Source: Smittium culicis
Taxonomy: Eukaryota; Kickxellomycota; Harpellomycetes; Harpellales; Legeriomycetaceae
Length of the DNA stretch: 34,508 bases
Assembly (NCBI GenBank): GCA_001970855.1
Contig: LSSN01001689.1
Span: 1-34,508, forward strand
Direction: 5' to 3'
How positions within the stretch are numbered: the stretch's first letter is position 1; every line of letters starts with the position of its first letter. The translations under genes and the position numbers were made by a program. The notes under the pieces were generated by a model. It saw only the letters and a list, made by a program, of their open reading frames with translations. It made no database searches and was not told the origin of the DNA. Shown piece by piece: positions 22,676 to 33,054 of the stretch.

Positions 22676-24133
22676 TCTCTACAAATTTTCTCAGTCTTAT
22701 TATACACATACACAATAAAAGCCTTATAAATATCCTATAGTTTAGCACCCTAATAATTGTAAAATTTAAATGTATTTATGAAAAATGTTTTTACTTTTAT
22801 TTAAATTTTATCTAGGTTACCTTTTAATAATCAACTTTTACCCTTCTCTTTTTTCTTTAGACAAAAAAAAAAATTAAATGGCTCGTCCTGTGATATATAA
22901 AGATATATATCCTTTTAGATCCTTTTTAATTTCATAAAAAATAATTAAAAGTTAAGCCAAAAACAAAAACAAAAAAATAAATTGGTTAAAATAATTTTTT
23001 TAATTTCTGAATTCAGGATTTCTACTAAAAGTATTCTTTATTCCAAGTTTTATCTACTCTACTTATAGTCTTTATCTTTGGATTATTTCCCAAAAAAAAA
23101 AAATTAATGTGATATTTAAGTTTTGCGAAAATCTATTTCTACCAACTCTTGGCTTAAGAAATTCAATAAATCATGACTATTAAAAATCATTATTAGGTGC
23201 GATATTAAAAATAAAAAAAATCAATTAATATACATATATTCAGCCAATATATTCAAAAATGTTATTCTTCGCTTTTTTAGAAAAGACATTTCGCAAAATT
23301 ATTAGTAGTATACAATATAAAATGTCTATGTGATCACACTTCATTAAGCTCCTCATCTCAACTAATTAAAATTAATATTTAACTGTTATACATAATTGAC
23401 GAAATCATTGGCTAAATACTACACACCAATATAAAGTACAAATATTTATCCTACTAAGTTTAATCGCTTAGAGACGTGGAGACTAAGAATATTATATATA
23501 AAAAAGCAATCAAATGTTACAAATGCTTAAAAAAATTTACCCGCTTTACAGCCTGATCTCCTGCTAATACTCAATCCCAAAATAAATTTTGATTTTTTTG
23601 GGGAATCTGTGGAGAGTTATTTCAGCAAATAAACATTGCTTTTGGAAATTGATTCATTTCGCACTAATATTAACTCCGCAGTAGAGCAATACCCCTCCAC
23701 TAAAAAAAATAAATAAATAAAAGGGCGTGTATGGCTGGCACGAAGAGATTACTTGCAATTTTAGCAAGACTATATTTACAAATATGAATTCTTGCGCATC
23801 ATCCTTCCATCAAATTTTAGCGAGTTTATAATGAAAATATTTTATTTATTTTGTTATTTTTGGAAACAACTTTTAATAAAGTTGACTATAAAACTCCTCT
23901 TTTTTAATCACAGAGCTTATATCGAACAAGCGAATAGAAAATGGAACCAAAATGTTTTATTAAATTTTATTGATTAAAATTATTACAGCGGTTAAAGTAT
24001 ACTTTTAATAAGAAAATTCTTATTCTTATTCTTATTCTATGCAATGATTTTTTTAATGTGAATAACTATTTGTAAAAATGATTTCTGGCGCTTGTAATAA
24101 AAAAAAAAAAAAGAAAAATTAAGCTTGCAACAA
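22676..24133. other. Intergenic region ABCG/OPT
   Basis: About 1.46 kb of AT-rich DNA between two minus-strand genes. It includes AGCCAAT at 23242-23248, ATTGGCT at 23407-23413 and a hexanucleotide repeat at 24016-24039. The frame at 23792-23977 is low-complexity and rejected. The right end should carry the OPT 3' end and the left end the ABCG promoter. Confidence 0.55.
24016..24039. repeat. ATTCTT hexanucleotide repeat (about x4)
   Basis: Three perfect ATTCTT units followed by ATTCTA, about 95 nt downstream of the OPT stop in its 3' flank. Confidence 0.8.
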
Positions 24134-26644
24134 TCAAATTATTCTTAAACCGAAAAGCGCTAGTAGCGATAAAATAGCCATAAATGCCCCTATTTCAAAT
24201 GTCGCAGATATTGTATAGTTATAGTTTACCCAAAACTTGTGATGATATCTGTATATATAAAACTGGAACACGAATGCCAGTATCAGGCCCATTGCAATGT
24301 AGTTCGTCGTCGGCCTAAATGCAGTTAGCATACCAAACAAAATTATAGGGACGTTTATTAGATGATAACTGGATTTAATGGTTTTCACGCTATTTTTTGT
24401 CTTGGAATTCGATTTTGAGTTTTGAGATCTTCGATATAGTAAATAGAAGGGGACCGGAAGTAAAATTCCAGCAATAATGAAAGCCCAAAGATACCAGTAC
24501 TGAAGCAATCCAATATTTGGGCTGTTAAGCTGCTCGTTTTTATTTCCGAGTAGAGAGAATGGGTTTCCAAAGTAGCCCCAAATCGCGGAATCTGTGTGAT
24601 ACTGCTTGAATTTGTTTAGAGTCCATCCGCTCCACATCTCAGCCATCTTTTCGTTACCTGTCAGAATTCCCTCTTTTATATACCCATTTTTAAATGAGAT
24701 AATCCAATATATACCCAAAAAACTCGAAATAGAACCTAAAAACAATCCGTATATATTTGCGATGAGAATCTTTCTGTATGGGACTTTTAAGTATAGGCCA
24801 AGTTTGTAGTGCTCAATTATTTGCAAAAAACTAAAAATCGACTTTGTTCCTATTATATTAAAGAGGTCGTTTTTGGTAACCCGGATGATGTTGTTACTAT
24901 TCTGATGCTCCGGCTTCAAACTTTTCGATCCATTTGTCATGACCATAGATATAAACCTGAAAATGTAATTTTTTGTAAAAACTTGAATGTTTGATATTGC
25001 TTGAATTATTCCAGCAGGGATAGAAAAGATTATTATGCAAGTAAATAAGACAATTGTTAAAATCAAATATTCTGAATGTTTCCCTATTTGAATGTTCTTG
25101 ATAGGCTCTCCGTCCATACCTGATCTGCTTAAAACAGACATTGTGCTAGCTACAATAACTGCTAGGCATTTTAATATCAGCAAGGAACAATGAATTTTTG
25201 AAATGTTTGGGTATTTTTTCATTTCACGCGCATGCACATCGTCAGTTATTTTTAAAGTGTATAAATCTTGTTCTTGGTTGACATAGCTTGATTTTTTAAA
25301 AATCATGTGTCTGTAGTATAAAATAACATGCGATAGTAGAGCCCCTGCCAATGCCAATGATATTCCATAGCTTATTGCTAAGTATGCCGAAATTTGTGGA
25401 ATCTGTGTTATGTTTGAGGTACCTGCAGCCCCCAGACTCAATGCTTGTGAAGTATTAGTACTGTTTAAGTTTCCATAAATAAATTTAGAAATTTCTACAA
25501 TTGTAAGAGTAGTATTTGACCCATTTTTGTATAATGCTTTGCTGGTTATTGGAAGATCTTTAATATTGACAAAGTTCAATAAATAATAGAATACTGGCAT
25601 AATTATCCAGACCATTAATATCGACCCGCTTAAAAAATTTATAGAAGCCCAAAATGGGGTTGTTAAGGGCTGAAAAAACATCACGCTTCTCCAATCAAAA
25701 CTGAAATTCATCATCCCTAAGCCGCTTCTACCTGAACCCAGTTGTTTAATAACATTTGATGAGTTTAATGAAAATAATGCTGCAATTGATACAGATGATA
25801 GAAATGGCACTATCAACAGAGGGAAAAAGTGGTACGCAAAAACCAATAGTCCTAGTAAAGCAATCAAGAGCAGTCTATTTTTATTAACGTTGTCAATCTC
25901 TCTGAAATGAAAGGCATTGAAAACCGTAACATTAACAAGAGCGTTCGGCCATACCATAGCCGATGGGCTAACCAATAGGCCTATAAAGAATCCTGATAAT
26001 CCATACCCGATTGCTATAATTGCAACACTTAAAAAAAGTATTGGAATAACCTTATATAATCCGCCAAATATTACGCTCTTCATGTAAATTTTAGGTGCAT
26101 TTGGGAGTAAAGGTACTAATAGCCCAATATTTAGCGATAAAATATTTTCTAAAATCGTTGTTGAAGCTGTAGAAGCGGCTATTATTGCCACGCATATCAG
26201 CATATGTTCTTTTTGGTTGAACTTTCCAGGATTTAAATTCACTCGCTGCCTCATGAAATCGATTTCCGTTCGAGGGAGTATCTTTTCTAATATTTTACCT
26301 GCTCCATAAGAAAATACTTGTACCAAACAAAAAGATAAGTTTGGAATATCAGCTGGCTTTAAACATTCGTACTGTGAAATAACTGAAAAAGCTAATGATA
26401 AAGAAGAGCTAATTATCCAAAACCTTACAGTTAAGCAAGGAATATCAGGATCATCACCTGTCAAGACTGTTGATGCAACAATATCAACGGGGCTATTCTT
26501 GGGCTCATGAAGGCTTCTTCGAGAGTGGAATTGTATTACTGAGTTGTTCCTTGCATCTATATATTCAAATGATTCTCGATTGTGAGGGAAATCCTGCTGG
26601 GAACTAATATGTTCGTCTTGCCCGCTGCTTTTTCCTCTATCCAT
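24134..26644 (-). CDS. Oligopeptide transporter (OPT) family protein
   Basis: Proton-coupled uptake carrier of the OPT family, which in fungi moves small peptides, glutathione or metal chelates. Single exon, 836 aa, ATG at 26644, TGA at 24134. The hydrophilic N-terminus of about 70 residues is followed by many hydrophobic helices (roughly 14-16). Diagnostic motifs: NPGKFNQKEH (138-147, cf. NPGPFNIKEH), SPSAMVWPNALVNVTVFNAFH (about 226-246), GMMNFSFDWRSV (about 312-323) with PLTTPFWASINFL after it, and late loops with SGWTLNKFKQYHTDSAIWG. N-glycosylation sequons cluster in the loop near NGSNTTLT. The order and spacing of motifs fit a full-length member. Substrate is not predictable. No introns, in contrast to most genes here. 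An overlapping upstream ATG occurs 11 nt before the start. Confidence 0.93.
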   Translation of the reverse strand: MDRGKSSGQDEHISSQQDFPHNRESFEYIDARNNSVIQFHSRRSLHEPKNSPVDIVASTVLTGDDPDIPCLTVRFWIISSSLSLAFSVISQYECLKPADIPNLSFCLVQVFSYGAGKILEKILPRTEIDFMRQRVNLNPGKFNQKEHMLICVAIIAASTASTTILENILSLNIGLLVPLLPNAPKIYMKSVIFGGLYKVIPILFLSVAIIAIGYGLSGFFIGLLVSPSAMVWPNALVNVTVFNAFHFREIDNVNKNRLLLIALLGLLVFAYHFFPLLIVPFLSSVSIAALFSLNSSNVIKQLGSGRSGLGMMNFSFDWRSVMFFQPLTTPFWASINFLSGSILMVWIIMPVFYYLLNFVNIKDLPITSKALYKNGSNTTLTIVEISKFIYGNLNSTNTSQALSLGAAGTSNITQIPQISAYLAISYGISLALAGALLSHVILYYRHMIFKKSSYVNQEQDLYTLKITDDVHAREMKKYPNISKIHCSLLILKCLAVIVASTMSVLSRSGMDGEPIKNIQIGKHSEYLILTIVLFTCIIIFSIPAGIIQAISNIQVFTKNYIFRFISMVMTNGSKSLKPEHQNSNNIIRVTKNDLFNIIGTKSIFSFLQIIEHYKLGLYLKVPYRKILIANIYGLFLGSISSFLGIYWIISFKNGYIKEGILTGNEKMAEMWSGWTLNKFKQYHTDSAIWGYFGNPFSLLGNKNEQLNSPNIGLLQYWYLWAFIIAGILLPVPFYLLYRRSQNSKSNSKTKNSVKTIKSSYHLINVPIILFGMLTAFRPTTNYIAMGLILAFVFQFYIYRYHHKFWVNYNYTISATFEIGAFMAILSLLALFGLRII

Positions 26645-28356
26645 CTAATTCTCATGCACTATCTTTAATATTTATAATTTATTGTCTCTATTCTATTACA
26701 TCCATTTAAAAAATGGTACGTGTATACACTTAATCTTTGTAGTATCGCTTGCTCGAATTATTATTATTTTTAGTCTAAATTTTATTTTAAAATGCTTTTT
26801 TATAAATATTAGTAAGGTTAATCTTGCTCCAATGTTTAAAATAAAAAGATTATTTTTTACAGTTAAAGGACAATGATTAGGTTTTATCTTTAATCACATC
26901 AACTTATTAAACTAAATAATTCGAAAAAATTCTTTATAGTTACTAAAGGCGAATTTTTTTATCTCTTGCATTCAATTAGAACATTCTATGCTTACACCCC
27001 CAAATTATTTTAAACTGATTGGCAAACTAGTATTTAAAGTTTTTTCCTAGCATTAAATTTATGATTAAATCCAATAAACTTCGATCCAGGCTTTATTTTT
27101 TACTTTGATAAATGCAATTAAAAAAATTCTAGATTTATGCTTAAAATTATGTGGAGAGGTTATACTAAATATGAATTTTTTTTTTTGGTAAAAATAATGA
27201 TAATATAATGATTTTAAAAAAATTGGTCACTTCCAGAGATTAATAATTAGCTTAATAATTTTAATTAGAAACATCTAGTTGTTGTTCGTATTTAAAAAAC
27301 CAATAAAGCAGTTGAATATTTGCATAGTTGAATAAAAAATATTTTTTTGGCTAATAATGCATTTGATATGTAGATTTTCGTATAAAAATATAACTAAAGA
27401 TATGAATTTAGGGTATTCATATTAAAACAATTTGGTCTTTTTGACTTTAAAACGATTCTTTTATGATGTTTATTTTTTTTGCGAAATATGGTTGGTATTG
27501 AAAAGATATTTTTTCCAGCGCGAGAATAATTCAGTATTTATACCATTTAATTATCACCATAGATGAAAAATAATAAATAAGATGTAGCTATTATAGCTCT
27601 GAGCAGAAATATATATCTATTTATAGGTTTTAGAAATGGATTTTTTTTATAAATATTAACCATAGGGCGGACCTTTTTGAAATTGAATAGTCGCAAGATT
27701 TAAGCTAATAACACACCCTCTGCTTGGAATTATTCTTTAAGTTACTTTAGATAACATTTATGTAGGCTGTGTAGCGAACCTGTAGCTGTTTTAGATCTTA
27801 ATCTATAACTGGCCCTACATAGTCAATAATTAAAATATCTAAAGTTATATATAGACGAATCTTCCTTTTGAGGTCTTTTTTTTAAAAAAAAATCACTATA
27901 TATTTTAATGCAGGTAGTTTTTAATCCGACAAAGAAAATAATGCCAAAAGAGATATTAGAGTTAAATAAAAATACAAATTATTATAATAAATTGTTAGTG
28001 TTAGGTTAAGTATTATAATAATTATAATAATTTGCATACAAAGGTAAAAGCGAATTAGTTTAATTTTTTTATGAAGCATCTCTTTAGTCCTCTCGAAACA
28101 AATATAATATTTAAAAAAAAAAAAATCAAATGAATTTTGGGATTAAAGTATATTCTAGTCTACGGAAATTATGCACATAAAAAAGCAAAAATTGAATGTT
28201 TACTTTTATCAACAGGATTATAATGCATTATAAAGTTAAGTTTTAATTCAAAAATCCATTTAAATTCACTTTTTTTTTTCATATGAAGATATGTAAATAA
28301 CAAGGAGGAAAAAGAGTGAATTTGAATTAGAATTAACTGTGAATATTTAATTTAAA

Positions 28357-28410
28357 CAACCGTGAAGGGGGGGATAAGAATGCGGATAAAAATGATTATT
28401 TTCACGGTTG
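28357..28410. repeat. Perfect 10-bp inverted repeat with 34-nt spacer
   Basis: CAACCGTGAA (28357-28366) is the exact reverse complement of TTCACGGTTG (28401-28410). The spacer includes a run of seven G. The arms carry a CCGTGA/TCACGG core unusual in this AT-rich surrounding. It may be a miniature mobile-element end, a factor site or a hairpin; no target duplication is evident. Confidence 0.6.
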
Positions 28411-28968
28411 AATTTGGCATTCATTTCTAAAAACTAAATCATTTTATGTCAGCTAAGCATATAATTTGAAAAAAAAATTTTTTTAAACTTTTGGGGGTTT
28501 TTTTCTTTTTTAATTATAGCTACAAACTATATTTATATATATAAAGTATGAAATGTGATATGTACTATTCTTACATAGTTAATTTTTCTTTTTTTAGCCT
28601 TTATAAATTTCCCTTAAAAATTGTGTGTAAAAAGCACATTAAAAAATAAAAAAAAGAGTGGAAAATGATAATTGACGAAAAATATATAAAATTTAATATT
28701 TCAAATTTTTTTTAAAAAAGAAAAAGGACTGAGAAAGTATACGAGCTCTCATCCTTCAAATTATTTTTTTTTATAATATCAAATTTTTTTGGAATAAATA
28801 TGGGGGGGGAAGGGTATTTTGTATTGTAAATGGAAAAAATCCTGCGGTTTATGATAAATAGGATAGGCGAATACTAGTCTTTGAGTTTTATATATACTTT
28901 TAATTGTCAACCCAAATGAAATATACATATATATTGGCGATTTGAGTATGAAAAGGAAATTATGAAAT

Positions 28969-28991
28969 ATTGAAGCATTGAAGCATTGAAG
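28969..28991. repeat. ATTGAAGC 8-bp tandem repeat (about x2.9)
   Basis: ATTGAAGC, ATTGAAGC, ATTGAAG in tandem. A related GCATTGAAAGAAAGAAAA string recurs near 29163. Simple repeat in non-coding DNA. Confidence 0.7.
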
Positions 28992-29503
28992 AAAGAAAAT
29001 GAAATGGAATTTTATCAAATCAAAACGATTAAAAGTCATTTTAACTTCGTTTATTTAATAATTGTTTAAATTCAATGTGGTATTTAAATTTCTGAATCAT
29101 TAAAATCTATTTTTTTTTTATAAAAAGGTTATTCGACTATGCCATAATTTGATGAGTTTACAGCATTGAAAGAAAGAAAAAATATACTGATAAAAGGCTA
29201 TTAGTTTTCTTTGCTTTTATTTTGTGAATAATCCTTGAATGGTTAATAGTATTGCCATTTTTTTGCTATAACGGGTGATGTATTAAAAGTAAAATAATAA
29301 AACAGGATATATAACCAAAAAAAAAAAATCATTCTCAGTAAAGTTTAGATCAGAAATTATATTTAAAATATAAAAAAATGAGGTTGTAAAAGTATATATA
29401 TAATCAATATGATTTGATGGCGGTAAAAATTTTTTTTGTAAAAAGTATTAGATCAATTAGTGTACCGTGTTTTATTATGAGATTTAAAGCATTGGCTTAT
29501 TAA

Positions 29504-32275
29504 TCAAGAGAATGTGTTTAAAGGTAGTGCGTTTTTATGCGAGTCGATTATGGGAGGCAGCGAGGGAGGAGCATACAGATCGTTTTTAAGTTTAAAAAGC
29601 GTCTTTAAAGAAATGTCGCCGTTAGTAGAGTTATCTGCAAAAATATCTGGGATTTGGGACAAATCGACACCATCATAACATCCGAATTTTGCGAAAATCA
29701 CGCGTTCTTTTGTTCTAAAAGATGATTCAACAACAGGTCGTACGTCATCTAAGTTTTTTAATGATTCTAAAAAGCCGAGCAGTTTGAGCAATTCAGAGTC
29801 GCTTTTATCTTCGTACCAGCTTTCAATTGGGATTCCGTTTGATTGCTGATATGCAAATGCTTGGGGAGCGTTATCAACAATAACAGTTGAACTCAAGTCC
29901 CGACCTAAAACTGAAAGGTCCTTTACGTAATTATCGCCAACATAAACGCACGAGTCTCTAAACAGCCTGTGTTTGATAAAAGATCTTGACGGATCAAGGC
30001 GATCTAGTAAATTATCAGCATATATTTGCTGGGAAGCAGTAAAAACGACAACTTCAAATTGGGTAGATACTTTTTCTAAAAAATACTTTAAAAAAGGTCG
30101 AGTTCTACAGTAAACTTCATAAGCAACACCATTAAAAACAACTGGAAATGTAAAGTCTGGGTTTGGGATTTCAGTTACGCTACAGTGAACAAGAGTCTCG
30201 TCCAAATCTAAAACCAAAGTAATAGGATGTTCTTTATGATGTTTTGGGGGTAGAGCAAAAGGGCGATTCAAGTATTCAACTGGAACTGGTGGAATTACAG
30301 CCATGAATCCATAGGGGTCAAAATCGAAAATATCAAAATCAGAGTTATTGCTGCTGCAGTTGCTAGCAGTGGTAGCTGTTGAAGCTACGCTTACATTCGA
30401 TATAGTAGAGGTAATAGAGAGGTCGGCAGGAGTTAGAACGTCAGGTTGGGATAAATCGGTAGATATACAGGATTCAGAATCGCTATGGCTAATAGATTGA
30501 TGAGATTCAGTAATGGAGGTAGATATAGCATCTATAGTAGAAGATAGTATTTCATAATTTGAGGAACTGGACATGGAGTGTTTATCAATATCGTCGACAT
30601 TTAAACTGATATTTCTGAGCATATCTATACTAGAGCTCTCGTTAATGATTGAGCTATCTACAGAGAGGTCAAATTCTTCTAATGGTAAAGCGTCATTAAG
30701 AGATGGAAATTTGGAGTCAAGGTCTGAGAAGGAAAATTTTATAGGGCTGGTTTCAGATATTTCAGACAAACGGCTTGCATTAAAGCTATCAAAAGAATTG
30801 TCTAAAAAAAACAATAATAAAGTAGGGCATAAATAAAATGGAGATAACTTGATGCAATTGTAAAAAATAAATGGGAAGGATAAACGTATAAAATAAAAAA
30901 CAAATTAAAGTTGGTAATAAAAATAATTGTGTTAAAGAAAGTGGATGGGAGGGGGTGTTGGTTACCAGAAACTTTTCTAGTTGCGTTAAACGCAGGAGAG
31001 AAAATGGCTTTAAGAGGAGTTAGAGAAATCTTTGAATTTCTAGTAGGTAGATGGCTATAAACTTTGGTGCTAGGGACCGTTTGTAATGAGCTGGGGAAGC
31101 ATTGATACTCAGACAACTTCAAATCCTTTGACTTATCGATAATAACCTGGACGTTAACAAGACCAGCTGAATGGGAAAAGGTTAGGGAGTGAAAAGAAAT
31201 AAGTATGAAGTTCAAAATGAGGATTAATGAATCAAAGTATTAGGGTTTGGGGTTAAATTACCTGATTTATTTTGGTTATGGATATTGTGCGGTAGTAAGA
31301 TATTATTATGGGTAGTTGATGAGGTATCAGAGATTTTTGTGAATAAGCCTCTATTATTATATTTTCGCTTAGGCAATTGGGGAGTTGAGGTTATGAATGT
31401 GTCATTATATTTTCGTTTTGAGACAGGAGATAATAAAGAGAAGTTTGGTCTTGGGGGTAGTTTAGGATTGGGAAAGTTTGTAGTTTTTTGAAAGCTAGGA
31501 CTAGAAATATTAAGTTTTCCTATAGTACAATATATTTATTAGCAAGTGTAAATAGGACTGATGTGAAGGAAAATAAATAGAATAAATTTGTAAACATTAA
31601 AAGATTATAAATTACCAGATAGATTTGAGGAAAACTGATTTTTTGCAGCTGGCTTTAAGCTGGGGGAGGCTAGGACTGATAATTATAGTATTGAAATAAA
31701 GGTCAAAATTAATAAGTAAATGGAGGAATGGGGGTTAAGTATGTTTAAAGATTTAATATAAGAACAATACGTAAAGGTAAATGATGAAAGATGGAGGTGA
31801 AGCTTGTACCATTAATAGGCTTGGATGAAGTTTTTACGGTTTGAATTGGAGTATTAGATTTCGTAACTTTAGGTTCCTTAGAGCTTGAAGCCTTTGAGGA
31901 AAGGGATTTATTTCTATGGCTTTCTCTTCGATTATGAGTATGAGAACTGTGGGTGTTAAAATTAGAAGTAGAAGAGGAATTAGGGTGATTAGTTGAGTTT
32001 TCAGAATTTTTTTGCTTTTTTTGAAATCTTTGTGTGGTCTTATTGAGCTTGTTTATATTTTGGCCTATGGGATCGGGAGTTTTATTAGAGGTGGCAGTTG
32101 ATAGAATTTTGTTTTTATGGCTTCGATGAATGATTTTCTTGGAGGAAGTGGAATTTTTCAAGGGTATTGTAAGGCTATCAGTGGGCTGGAGTCTCTTGGG
32201 CCTGAGACGAACAGAACGCAATAGAGGATCAGGGAATAGAGAAGACGAAGAAGCTTTTTTAGATCTTAGAATCAT
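29504..32275 (-). CDS. CTDSPL2: CTDSPL2-type HAD phosphatase (FCP1/SCP domain)
   Basis: Aspartate-dependent protein Ser/Thr phosphatase of the FCP1/SCP family, closest by motif to animal CTDSPL2. Exons in transcript order: 32275-31810, 31669-31616, 31519-31262, 31166-30966, 30801-29504 (758 aa); all four introns phase 1. The long basic/Ser-rich N-terminus starts MILRSKKAS (cf. MRLRTRKAS) and exon 4 has LKAIFSPAFN (cf. LGTIFSPVFN). The linker before the domain reads FDFDPYGFMAVIPPVP. The catalytic DLDET is at 525-529, followed by FEVVVFTASQQIYADNLLD, DNYVKDLSVLGRDLS, VIVDNAPQAFAYQ and GIPIESWYEDK. Exon 5 begins at an acceptor and has no ATG of its own, so it is not a stand-alone gene. The 54-nt exon 2 is least certain; an in-frame acceptor 6 nt upstream (exon start 31675) is an alternative. 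Confidence 0.88.
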
Positions 32276-32672
32276 TATGTAGTATACTTAATTGTGGAAC
32301 TAACACTTTGTTGAGCGAATAAGAGAGGGTAAATATGCGAATAACACCAGAGTATGATAATACTCGAATATATTTTACAGAGGAGATAAATATGAAACGT
32401 TGGAGTGGAATATGGAATGTTATATGGAGAATGGGAAGGTAGTTGCTAGTACTGAAGGCTGTTCAAAGTTTATTTTGATTAGATTATTATTAATAAGAAA
32501 CAGAAGAAAACCATAGATTTGCTCATAGCAGTAAAATACACAAAAACTTTATGTTATTAGAGAAAAAGCGCAAAATAATCCATAAATCTAAAATTTCATT
32601 CTGCGTTGTTTTAACCAATTTTAGGCTTTTTTTTTTCTCTTTATTACCTCAGTCTGGCCCTTTAATTAGTAC

Positions 32673-32869
32673 AGCCAATGATATCACGTTATTGTATGTT
32701 TAATTCACCATCCAATAATCGCAATCTATATAATCCACCCTTCCAATAGCGTAATGCACCAGGCTTTTTTACTTTTCTGCGGTCTATAAAGACTTTTCAC
32801 CAATATTGTGCTGAATTTGTAATTCACCCCAAAATACTTTCGCGAAATTATGTTTTTCCCGGTATATAA
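32673..32869 (+). promoter_or_regulatory. Promoter-like block: CCAAT boxes plus TATATAAG
   Basis: CCAAT occurs in AGCCAATGATATC (32673), ACCATCCAATAATCG (about 32713), CTTCCAATAGCG (about 32744) and CACCAATATTG (about 32800). TATATAAG follows at about 32862-32869. Order and orientation resemble a compact plus-strand promoter, with the 23-codon ORF at 32983 as the nearest candidate product. Function is inferred. Confidence 0.35.
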
Positions 32870-32982
32870 GCTCTTCATTTCCAAAACGCATATTCTCAGC
32901 GACTGTGTGGACTGGTTCGCGTCGATCCAAAATAAAACCTAAATAAATAATATTGATATCGAATAAAAACTCGGCTTTCTAA

Positions 32983-33054
32983 TGCCTAAAGTGCATTTCA
33001 AGCGTATTTACTGTACTGACGTTGAGCCAACCGCTGCCCTCCTGCTTAGATAAA
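32983..33054 (+). CDS. Possible 23-aa peptide gene downstream of TATA/CCAAT block
   Basis: ATG at 32983, TAA at 33052-33054. The peptide begins MPKVHFKRIYCTD and ends in an Ala/Leu-rich segment with terminal Arg. The frame is richer in G+C than its surroundings and uses GCC, CTG, GAC codons uncommon in nearby non-coding DNA. It lies about 115 nt downstream of a TATATAAG element. I do not recognise the peptide; it may be a real small gene, a first exon remnant or chance. A 35-codon frame also exists on the opposite strand at 32784-32891. Confidence 0.22.

Larger units (their letters stand above)
26645..29503. other. 2.9-kb gene-free, very AT-rich region
   Basis: Longest gene-free stretch here. 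Frames at 26682-26876 and 28779-29039 are low-complexity without family resemblance. It contains many A/T runs, a 10-bp perfect inverted repeat at 28357-28410 and an 8-bp tandem repeat at 28969-28991. OPT promoter elements should be in the first few hundred bases. No tRNA or known RNA seen. Confidence 0.55.

Noticed and set aside
23731..23787. 18-codon ORF starting MAGTKRLL
   Set aside because: Too short, no promoter signals or conservation visible.
29504..30814. Stand-alone phosphatase gene of 436 aa
   Set aside because: The frame opens only at a TTG inside a T-rich acceptor; there is no ATG, and upstream exons join in phase.
32784..32891. 35-codon minus-strand frame opposite the promoter-like block
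   Set aside because: No family resemblance, and it overlaps the TATA/CCAAT elements. Kept only as an alternative reading.
32905..32930. tRNA T-arm-like string GGTTCGCGTCGATCC
   Set aside because: No matching acceptor, anticodon arm or A box around it.
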